From: Methylococcaceae bacterium
Lineage (GTDB): Bacteria; Pseudomonadota; Gammaproteobacteria; Methylococcales; Methylomonadaceae
Assembly (NCBI GenBank): GCA_013140465.1
Contig: JABFST010000102.1
Location: 1-12,156, forward strand
DNA: 12,156 nucleotides
Direction: 5' to 3'
Part shown: positions 6,586 to 12,156 of the stretch, piece after piece
Position numbering within the stretch: position 1 is the stretch's first letter
Layout of the letters: every line of letters starts with the position of its first letter
The notes under the pieces: model-generated
What the model was told of the DNA's origin: nothing
Seen by the model: the letters and a program-made list of their open reading frames with translations, nothing else
The model's database searches: none
Made by a program: the position numbers and the translations under genes

Positions 6586-8669
6586 GATTGGGCCTCGTAT
6601 AATTCGCTGTGATAAAGGAATTGAAAACCTTTATCGGCTTCGGGATCGAACGGGTTATTAAAATCCATAAATGCACAGACTTGGGTTTGCCGATTTGGGA
6701 ACACGCGCAGTTGCAGGTAGTCCGACATACGCCAAATCAAATACAGCCCACCACCGCCGACACCCGACTCCAAGCCCATACCCAACACATGGCGCGACAA
6801 TCGCCCTAAAAACACACTCGGCGTTAAAGTACCCCAACTATCGGTTAGCGATATGCCCAACAAACCGTTTTGGATAGAAATATCCAAGCGTAATGTTTCA
6901 TCGTCATCCAGGGCGCGTACCGTGCCTTTTGGATATAAAGGCCGTCCTTTACCGTCGCGCGGCGCCGCACACAAGCCATTTTCAATCAGCTCATCCAACA
7001 GAAAAATGGCGGCATCCACCCGCTCAGGATGAAGCAAATTAAGTTCTTGCAGCCAAGCATCCACTTCATTAATGATGAAAACTTTGTCTTCGGTATGAAA
7101 AAATTGGAATTCCCTGCGTTGCTCGGGTGCATCCAACAACACCGCCAAATCGTCATGGTGGCTGTGTTGGTGTTGGGATAACAACGCTTCCCAGCCCAAG
7201 CGCGAAGAAATCGCTTGATCTTTTAACAAAATGCGCCGCACGCCTTGGGAGGACAACTGCGGAATCAGCCCAGAAAAATTTTCTTCTGCCAAATACACCA
7301 CCACCTGCCGGGAAATGCGCGGGGAAATCGTGACGGGGTTGCTACGGTAATGCGCATCGTGGATGTGTTCGTGTTCAATGGCCTCGGGTAGGCTAGGCGC
7401 TTCGGCCTGAAACACGGCAAAATCGCTGGTTTTTTCCAGATATTCGACACAAAAAATAGTCACGTCATCCAGAAACTCCGAACGCCCCAAAAAGCCAGTC
7501 AAGGCGGTCAGCACCTTGTGGTTTAGGGTTTCGATATTGCTGTCACCTTGCGCCAGCAACAACGCTTCCAAGCGTTCATAACCAAAACACTCACCTGCTG
7601 CATTTTCTTCTTCAACAATACTATCGGTATAAAGGAACAGGCGGTCGCCCAAATCCATTTCGGTGCTGTGCTGTTCGTACTCGGTATGTTCGTTTTTGCC
7701 TAAAGGTAAACCACCCACTTCGAGACTATCTAACTGCTCCAACATAGAACGGTAAACGTAGGCAAACTGGTGGCCCGCATTCGCATAGCGCAACTCACCC
7801 GTGCGGGTGTCCAAACACACCGCAAACATAGTCATTAATAAGGCTTGGTGTGCCGTGTTAAAAATAATGTTGCTTAAGCGCGTGAGAATTTTTTGCGGCT
7901 CTTTTTCGTGTTCGGCCTCTAAAAAATTAACGCCCGCTTTCGCCGCGCACACAATCGTCCCTGCGGCTATCCCGTGTCCGCTGACATCGCCGACCAGCAT
8001 CACGACCCAACGCCCGTCTACCCGATAATAATCGTAAAAATCGCCACCGACTTCACTCGACGTCAGCATCGTCGAATACCCTTGTACACCCGCCATGTCG
8101 ATCCGCGCAGGGCGCAGCAAGTTACGCTGCAAGGCGGCGGCATTCGCCACTTCGGCATTCAGGCGCGTACTGAGCTGCTGCATGGTTTCAATAAGCTGGC
8201 CTTGCGATTGCGACAGCTTGAGCATCATGTCAGCCACTTTAACCACACCCAAAATACCTGCTGCGCCTATCACAGGCAAAGCTTCGTATTTGATGCTGGG
8301 ATCTATGCTTAAAAAATCGAGTATGACTTGATCTATGCGGTCATCGGCCTTGGCTATCAGCGGCACGATAAAAATGTCTTCATGCCCATCCAACAAAAAT
8401 TCCAGATTTTTGCGGGCATACAATTCACGCGCATAAGCACGCGTCATAAAATTAAGGAAGTTGCGCCGGGAAATAATGCCAAAATAGTCGCCGCTTAAAT
8501 CGATGACAGGTAAGGCGGACAGCTCGGCCTGGCTTTGAAAGTAGCCCAGCACATCGAGGATAGGCGTAGATAGCGGTATCGGGCTGACCGTTTGGGTCAT
8601 ATCACCCACAGTGGGGACAAAAAATGCCGTAGAGGCAATAGCGAGATGACTGGTGTTTTGCTCAGACAT
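6582..8669 (-). CDS. CBS-SpoIIE phosphatase-HATPase protein, RsbU/RsbW-like switch regulator
   Basis: A 695-residue cytoplasmic regulator combining opposing activities. Residues ~15-150 form a CBS pair, often a nucleotide sensor. A helical linker (~150-188) leads to a SpoIIE/PP2C phosphatase (~190-412) with its metal-binding acidic residues: Asp210 in EVGGDFYD, Asp228 in GDVSGHG, Asp401/402 in LDDVT. Residues ~530-670 look like a Bergerat ATPase of the SpoIIAB/RsbW type: N-box LLDELIENG (Glu560 as likely base, Asn564 as Mg ligand), DSWG (610-613) and the glycine loop GVGGGG (636-641). The middle (~430-520) is unassigned and has two His-rich patches. It would dephosphorylate and phosphorylate the STAS protein encoded by the overlapping downstream gene. 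ATG at 8669 is preferred over an in-frame TTG at 8681; neither has a clear ribosome site. The fusion resembles HsbR and SypE but has CBS domains instead of a receiver. Confidence 0.85.
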   Translation of the reverse strand: MSEQNTSHLAIASTAFFVPTVGDMTQTVSPIPLSTPILDVLGYFQSQAELSALPVIDLSGDYFGIISRRNFLNFMTRAYARELYARKNLEFLLDGHEDIFIVPLIAKADDRIDQVILDFLSIDPSIKYEALPVIGAAGILGVVKVADMMLKLSQSQGQLIETMQQLSTRLNAEVANAAALQRNLLRPARIDMAGVQGYSTMLTSSEVGGDFYDYYRVDGRWVVMLVGDVSGHGIAAGTIVCAAKAGVNFLEAEHEKEPQKILTRLSNIIFNTAHQALLMTMFAVCLDTRTGELRYANAGHQFAYVYRSMLEQLDSLEVGGLPLGKNEHTEYEQHSTEMDLGDRLFLYTDSIVEEENAAGECFGYERLEALLLAQGDSNIETLNHKVLTALTGFLGRSEFLDDVTIFCVEYLEKTSDFAVFQAEAPSLPEAIEHEHIHDAHYRSNPVTISPRISRQVVVYLAEENFSGLIPQLSSQGVRRILLKDQAISSRLGWEALLSQHQHSHHDDLAVLLDAPEQRREFQFFHTEDKVFIINEVDAWLQELNLLHPERVDAAIFLLDELIENGLCAAPRDGKGRPLYPKGTVRALDDDETLRLDISIQNGLLGISLTDSWGTLTPSVFLGRLSRHVLGMGLESGVGGGGLYLIWRMSDYLQLRVFPNRQTQVCAFMDFNNPFDPEADKGFQFLYHSELYEAQS
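6593..6596 (-). promoter_or_regulatory. Ribosome binding site of the STAS gene inside the phosphatase gene
   Basis: GAGG on the minus strand lies 7 nt before the STAS-gene ATG at 6585 and within the last codons of the phosphatase gene. With the ATGA stop/start overlap (6585-6582) it supports translational coupling and therefore matched expression of the two proteins. Confidence 0.6.
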
Positions 8670-8690
8670 AAGTAGCCGCAAGAAACTGTT

Positions 8691-8709
8691 TAAAAGCCGA
8701 CAATCGGCT
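8691..8709 (-). terminator. Weak terminator-like hairpin between gluQRS and the phosphatase gene
   Basis: Read on the minus strand, AGCCGA and TCGGCT (8709-8704 and 8700-8695) form a 6-bp stem with a 3-nt loop, followed by TTT and then AAAC. It lies about 90 nt after the gluQRS stop and 22 nt before the phosphatase start. It could end the dksA-gluQRS transcript or act in the leader of the phosphatase gene. The short stem and T-run keep confidence low. Confidence 0.3.
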
Positions 8710-8798
8710 AAATACCCTACGATTTTAGCGGCTGATGATGACAGCTTGATTACACCAAACAGCCTATCCTAGCCGTTACTAAAGAGGGCCTTGCGTAG

Positions 8799-9683
8799 TC
8801 ATGCGGGGAGGCTAATGGCGGGGCAAGCTTTTAATAAACGCGGATTCCAATGCGCAACCGCCCAACTTAACAGCTCAGTTACCGGAGCACCTTGCAAGGC
8901 TTGGGGCGGGTTTTGCCTTAATAAGCCCAACAACCCAAACAGCACGGCTGAAGCATGACGCACTTCGACGGCAGTCGCCAAGGTTTGCTTGCTAAGCTTA
9001 TAGCCTTGCCCATCAACAATAATTGGCACATGCAGATACTGGGGCGTAGACAAACCCAGTTGTTGCTGCAAAAAAATTTGCCTAGGCGTGCATTCCAGCA
9101 AGTCATAACCGCGCAACACATGGTTGACTTGTTGCAGCTCGTCATCCAACACCACAGCAAATTGGTAGGCAATAATCTGGTCTTTTCTTTGTAGGATAAA
9201 ATCGCCGTGTTCTGCCAGGTTTTGGCAGACAGTGCCTTGCAAGGCATCTTCAAAACACAGGGTGTGGGCATCGGTTTTGATGCGTAGGGCGTAAGGGGAT
9301 GTGGGCAAACACGTCTTGGTGCGGCAAGTGCCGGGATAAGGGCCAGCCAAATCTTTGCGGCTGCAAGTGCAGGGATAAACCCGTTGTTTTTGAGCCAATT
9401 GGTCTAGGGCTTGCTGATAATAATCCAACTGTTGGCTTTGGTGGGCCACCGCACCGTCCCAATGCAAGCCAAAGGCTTCCAGCGTTGTTAAGATGCTGTC
9501 TACAGCACCCGGCCTATTGCGCGGCGTGTCGAGGTCATCGATGCGCAGCCGCCATAAGCCTTGTTGTGAACGCGCCTGTAAAAAACTGGCTAAGGCGGTG
9601 TAGAGGGAACCTAGATGCAGGGGGCCGGTAGGCGAAGGCGCAAACCGACCAATATAAGGCTGAAGATCAGGCACTACTGCCAT
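8799..9683 (-). CDS. gluQRS: Glutamyl-Q tRNA(Asp) synthetase
   Basis: A truncated GluRS paralogue that activates glutamate and attaches it to the queuosine base at position 34 of tRNA(Asp). The 294-residue length fits the family, which lacks the anticodon-binding domain of GluRS. The class I signature is present: APSPTGPLHLGSL (15-27, HIGH-type) and YKLSKQ (228-233, KMSKS-type). Zinc-site residues are Cys105, Cys107, Tyr116 and Cys120, as in E. coli YadB. ATG at 9683 is chosen because the conserved IGRFAPSPTG follows directly; the upstream TTG at 9725 adds 14 residues that overlap dksA. The ATG shares one base with the dksA stop (TAATG) and has only a weak ribosome site, so translation is probably coupled to dksA. 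The dksA-gluQRS pairing is conserved in gammaproteobacteria. Confidence 0.96.
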   Translation of the reverse strand: MAVVPDLQPYIGRFAPSPTGPLHLGSLYTALASFLQARSQQGLWRLRIDDLDTPRNRPGAVDSILTTLEAFGLHWDGAVAHQSQQLDYYQQALDQLAQKQRVYPCTCSRKDLAGPYPGTCRTKTCLPTSPYALRIKTDAHTLCFEDALQGTVCQNLAEHGDFILQRKDQIIAYQFAVVLDDELQQVNHVLRGYDLLECTPRQIFLQQQLGLSTPQYLHVPIIVDGQGYKLSKQTLATAVEVRHASAVLFGLLGLLRQNPPQALQGAPVTELLSWAVAHWNPRLLKACPAISLPA

Positions 9684-10117
9684 TAACCCATTTGTTTTTC
9701 CCGAATTTCGTCCAGAGTTTTGCAATCAATACATAAAGTAGCAGTGGGTCTGGCTTCTAAGCGACGTATGCCGATTTCGATGCCGCAGGCTTCGCAAAAG
9801 CCATAATCGCCCGATTCGATTTCTTTAAGGGAGTCGTCAATTTTTTTAATGAGGCGGCGTTCCCGGTCACGCGTCCTTAATTCAAGGCTGAATTCGGATT
9901 CTTGCGTGGCGCGGTCGTTAGGGTCAGGAAAATTAGCGGCATCGTCCTGCATGTGATGCACAGTGCGGTCCACTTCGTGCATTAATTCGGCTTTCCAATT
10001 TTTTAGAATGGTCTCAAAGTGCTTCAGTTGAGATTCATTCATATATTCTTCGCCTTCTTCTTCTTTATAAGGCGCAAAACTGAAAGGTGAGGTCGTCGGT
10101 TTAGCACTCTCGGTCAT
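9683..10117 (-). CDS. dksA: RNA polymerase-binding transcription factor DksA
   Basis: Binds in the RNA polymerase secondary channel and, with ppGpp, represses rRNA promoters and activates amino-acid biosynthesis promoters in starvation. It has 144 residues (E. coli DksA has 151). The coiled-coil tip [11 protein letters not shown] carries Asp65, Asp68 and Ala70, matching the essential E. coli residues Asp71, Asp74 and Ala76. All four zinc cysteines are present: Cys108 and Cys111 (FCEACG), Cys129 and Cys132 (LCIDC), so it is the zinc-containing form. ATG at 10117 is preceded by AGGAG at 7 nt. A second ATG 4 nt upstream is out of frame and hits a stop within seven codons. It heads an operon with gluQRS and is divergent from the aminotransferase gene. 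Confidence 0.97.
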   Translation of the reverse strand: MTESAKPTTSPFSFAPYKEEEGEEYMNESQLKHFETILKNWKAELMHEVDRTVHHMQDDAANFPDPNDRATQESEFSLELRTRDRERRLIKKIDDSLKEIESGDYGFCEACGIEIGIRRLEARPTATLCIDCKTLDEIREKQMG

Positions 10118-10155
10118 CCATTAACTCCTATAGACAGGATAAATAAAACTGCGCA

Positions 10156-10184
10156 TTTTTAGCAGAATAGTCGCCAGTTAGCAA
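10156..10184 (-). promoter_or_regulatory. Candidate dksA promoter
   Basis: On the minus strand TTGCTA (10184-10179), a 17-nt spacer and TAAAAA (10161-10156). Each hexamer matches the sigma70 consensus at 4 of 6 positions, with optimal spacing. The start would lie near 10149, about 30 nt before the dksA ATG. The -35 overlaps a dyad at 10179-10196. Confidence 0.4.
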
Positions 10185-10196
10185 GAATTATTGCTA
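10179..10196. promoter_or_regulatory. Dyad between divergent dksA and aminotransferase promoters
   Basis: TAGCAA (10179-10184) and TTGCTA (10191-10196) are perfect inverted repeats with a 6-nt AT-rich spacer. The dyad covers the candidate dksA -35 and abuts the extended -10 of the aminotransferase promoter. A dimeric regulator binding here could affect both genes. The regulator is not identifiable from the window. Confidence 0.35.
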
Positions 10197-10200
10197 TCAT
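10192..10200 (+). promoter_or_regulatory. Candidate extended -10 promoter of the aminotransferase gene
   Basis: TGC followed by TATCAT (10195-10200) is an extended -10 element with five of six hexamer matches. No good -35 is present, which is usual for this promoter class. The start would be near 10207, about 20 nt before the ATG. Confidence 0.4.
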
Positions 10201-10226
10201 GCACAATTTTTTAGGGTACAGCTCTT

Positions 10227-11399
10227 ATGCTTAAGCAATTAGCGGAGCGGACGACACACATTTCCTCGTTTTATGTGATGGAATTGTTACGCCTAGCCAA
10301 GCAATTGGAGGCACAAGGCCGTGACGTGATACACATGGAAATTGGCGAGCCTGATTTCCCGACCCCAGCGGCAATTTGTGCGGCGGCGGTAAGGCATATC
10401 CAAACTGGAGACGTTAAATACACCCCCGCCGCCGGATTGCCTGAACTGCGCCAAAAAATTGCCGATTTTTATCAGCAACGTTATCGCGTTTCGGTAGATG
10501 CACGGCGTATTTTTGTCACCCCAGGCGCGTCTGGGGCGTTTTTGTTGGCCTTAGGGGCCAGCTTAAACCCACACGACGAACTGTTGATGGCGGACCCCTG
10601 CTATCCTTGCAACAGCAATTTTGCGGCCTTGTTAGGCGGTGTTGCCAAAACCATCGCCGTGACCGCAGCTAACCAGTACCAACTGACCGCTACCGACATT
10701 AAAGCCCATTGGTCGGCACACACCAAGGGCGTATTAGTGGCTTCGCCGTCTAATCCGACTGGCACGCTGATCGCCCCGACAGCCTTACAACAGGCCATAC
10801 AAACCACCCAAGCACTAGGCGGCTATTTTTATTCGGATGAGATTTACCACGGCTTGGTTTACGGCACCGAAGCCACGACGGCCTTGGCTTTTAGCGATGA
10901 AGTGCTGGTCATCAACAGCTTTTCCAAATATTTTGGCATGACGGGCTGGCGTGTCGGTTGGCTGGTCGTGCCTGAGCATTTTGTCGAGGTAACGGAAAAA
11001 CTCGCCCAAAATATTTTCATTGCCACGGCAACACCGTCACAATACGCAGCCTTAGCTGCTTTTGATGACAGCACCTTAGCCGAATTGGAACAACGTCGGC
11101 TAGCGTTTGCCCAACGCCGCGACTTTCTCTACGCCGAATTGACGCGCCTAGGTTTTGACATTGCCGTCAAACCTGAAGGGGCGTTTTATATTTATGCCAA
11201 TTGCCAAAAATTGACTGATGACAGCCATCAGTTTGCCTTAGACTTTTTAGCCGCAGAAGCGGTTGCGATTACCCCCGGCATTGATTTTGGACACCATAAC
11301 GCCCAGCAGATGCTCCGCTTTGCCTACACCACCTCAATAGACCGCATCGGTGACGCGATGCAACGCCTAGAACGATTTATCAACCGAGAACGACCATGA
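10227..11399 (+). CDS. PLP-dependent class I/II aminotransferase
   Basis: Cytoplasmic fold-type I aminotransferase of 390 residues (aspartate/alanine aminotransferase superfamily, COG0436-like). Catalytic landmarks are all present: the N-terminal IGEPDFPTP (39-47), Tyr65 and Pro67 of KYTPAAG, Asn176 in SPSNPTG, Asp204 in SDEIY, the PLP-binding Lys234 in NSFSKYFGMTGWRVGW, and the carboxylate-binding Arg364 in LRFAY. Substrate cannot be fixed from sequence alone; alanine, aspartate or a broader amino-acid range are all possible, so no symbol is given. The ATG at 10227 has AGGG (10213-10216) upstream at a slightly long spacing. The stop codon overlaps the rhodanese start (ATGA, 11396-11399), which points to an operon and coupled translation. 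Confidence 0.93.
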   Translation: MLKQLAERTTHISSFYVMELLRLAKQLEAQGRDVIHMEIGEPDFPTPAAICAAAVRHIQTGDVKYTPAAGLPELRQKIADFYQQRYRVSVDARRIFVTPGASGAFLLALGASLNPHDELLMADPCYPCNSNFAALLGGVAKTIAVTAANQYQLTATDIKAHWSAHTKGVLVASPSNPTGTLIAPTALQQAIQTTQALGGYFYSDEIYHGLVYGTEATTALAFSDEVLVINSFSKYFGMTGWRVGWLVVPEHFVEVTEKLAQNIFIATATPSQYAALAAFDDSTLAELEQRRLAFAQRRDFLYAELTRLGFDIAVKPEGAFYIYANCQKLTDDSHQFALDFLAAEAVAITPGIDFGHHNAQQMLRFAYTTSIDRIGDAMQRLERFINRERP

Positions 11400-11719
11400 C
11401 CGTAAAACAACTGTCCGCCACCGACTTAAAAGCCCGCCTAGAAAATGAAGAAAACCTGTTTTTGTTGGATGTAAGAGAGCCTCATGAATACGCTTATGCC
11501 CATATCGCCAACAGCACGCTGATTCCGCTCAACCAAATCCCTGCCCGCATCAATGAGTTAGATGCCGCGCAAACCTTAGTCGTGATCTGCCATCATGGGA
11601 TGCGCAGCCAGCAAGCCGCCAATTATTTGGCCCATGCGGGTTTTCAGGATGTCAGCAATCTGACGGGCGGCATTGATGCTTGGTCGTGCCTCTGCGACAG
11701 TTCGGTGCGCCGCTATTGA
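11396..11719 (+). CDS. Single-domain rhodanese-like sulfurtransferase
   Basis: A 107-residue rhodanese, predicted to carry a persulfide on its active-site cysteine and pass sulfane sulfur to cyanide, thiols or a protein acceptor. DVREPHEY (25-32) is the conserved substrate-binding segment. The six-residue active loop CHHGMR (65-70) begins with catalytic Cys65. GGIDAW (91-96) and the terminal DSSVRRY fit short cytoplasmic rhodaneses of the GlpE type. Two further cysteines (98 and 100, CLC) lie near the C-terminus and are unusual. It starts within the aminotransferase stop codon. The link may be functional, for example cysteine-derived sulfur, or simply an operon of convenience; the physiological acceptor is unknown. 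Confidence 0.92.
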   Translation: MTVKQLSATDLKARLENEENLFLLDVREPHEYAYAHIANSTLIPLNQIPARINELDAAQTLVVICHHGMRSQQAANYLAHAGFQDVSNLTGGIDAWSCLCDSSVRRY

Positions 11720-11826
11720 ACCCAAGCCAGCCAGATTGGCAGGGGCAGCCATAAAAAACTACTCCTAAAACAAAAATGGCCTTATCCTAGCCGCCCAACC
11801 TAACCTAACAATTATGAGGTTTTACT

Positions 11827-12063
11827 ATGCCCTACACCCAAGACATTGTAGACGAACTGAACATTCTGGTCCGTTACAACCTAAGCACCACCCAAGAAGG
11901 GATTAAAGTACACAAAGTCGCCGCCCCTGAAGTGATCGCAGCCACCCAACGCTTATATAAAAAAGGCTTGGTCACCCAAGAAGACGGCGGTTATCTGACC
12001 AGCCTAGGCCATGAAGCGGCTGAACAGGCACAAACGGTGTTGAACTTGCTGAATCCGGCTTAA
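11827..12063 (+). CDS. TIGR02647 family small protein, possible DNA-binding
   Basis: A 78-residue protein recognised as the TIGR02647 conserved family of gammaproteobacteria, whose function is not established. The sequence opens with a helix (DIVDELNILVRYNL), followed by a segment where VAAPEVIAATQRLYKKGLVTQEDGGYLTSLG reads like a small winged-helix fold: recognition helix at ~33-46, then a hairpin at ~48-57. No membrane segment or signal peptide is seen. ATG at 11827 has a good GAGG (11816-11819) 7 nt upstream. It stands alone, 107 nt after the rhodanese gene, and no obvious promoter or terminator hairpin is seen around it. DNA binding is inferred from the predicted fold only. Confidence 0.8.
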   Translation: MPYTQDIVDELNILVRYNLSTTQEGIKVHKVAAPEVIAATQRLYKKGLVTQEDGGYLTSLGHEAAEQAQTVLNLLNPA

Positions 12064-12133
12064 CACCAAGATAAGTTTCTACCCCCCCCATTCACCTCAA
12101 GCATAAGTATCTACACAAGTCGTTAGCCCGTCA

Positions 12134-12153
12134 TTCCGGCATGGATGCCGGAA
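12134..12153. repeat. REP-like extragenic palindrome at the right edge
   Basis: Arms 12134-12142 and 12145-12153 (TTCCGGCAT and its complement) are perfect 9-bp inverted repeats with a 2-nt loop. Together with the flanking GTCA and ACCC this matches a type of extragenic palindrome dispersed in many proteobacterial genomes. The element may continue past the window, and further copies in tandem cannot be excluded. Confidence 0.6.
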
Positions 12154-12156
12154 CCC

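Noticed and set aside
8670..8681. TTG start four codons upstream of the phosphatase-kinase ATG
   Set aside because: No ribosome site supports it, and the ATG at 8669 gives a complete protein. It remains a minor alternative.
9684..9725. TTG start for gluQRS, 14 codons upstream
   Set aside because: The added residues overlap the dksA C-terminus and are not part of the family; ATG at 9683 gives the standard TAATG coupling.
11720..11826. Possible hairpin and promoter between the rhodanese and TIGR02647 genes
   Set aside because: Only a 4-bp GCCA/TGGC stem and no hexamer pair with acceptable spacing were found.

Overview
The window looks like chromosomal DNA of a gammaproteobacterium of medium GC content. 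The dksA-gluQRS pair, argC next to erpA, a NhaD-type antiporter and a short TIGR02647-type protein together fit a methanotroph-like lineage (Methylococcales). That placement is inferred from gene content and protein character only; no rRNA or tRNA gene is present to confirm it.

Layout. Minus strand, 1-2715: a NhaD-family Na+/H+ antiporter cut by the left edge, then a DUF2235 alpha/beta-hydrolase-like gene. The DUF2235 gene has a copy of a palindromic repeat on each side, and the downstream copy doubles as its terminator. Plus strand, 3192-4623: argC (arginine biosynthesis) and erpA (A-type Fe-S carrier). erpA has its own promoter, which is embedded in an inverted repeat. A hairpin at 4636-4662 separates erpA from the convergent genes. 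Minus strand, 4690-8669: a tightly coupled two-gene signalling module. Minus strand, 8799-10117: dksA-gluQRS, coupled by a one-base stop/start overlap. Plus strand, 10227-12063: a class I/II aminotransferase overlapping a single-domain rhodanese by four bases, then a 78-aa TIGR02647-like protein. A REP-like palindrome sits at the right edge.

Most of the window is housekeeping. The striking part is the module at 4690-8669. The upstream gene joins a CBS pair, a SpoIIE/PP2C phosphatase and a C-terminal Bergerat (RsbW/SpoIIAB-like) ATPase in one protein. The downstream gene starts inside the stop codon of the first (ATGA). It encodes three tandem STAS domains, each with a serine at the phospho-acceptor position, fused to a PhnD-like ligand-binding domain with no signal peptide. 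This reads as a self-contained partner-switching circuit: kinase and phosphatase in one protein, and three anti-anti-sigma-like acceptors plus a putative cytoplasmic ligand sensor in the other. Its ligand and output are not visible in the window.
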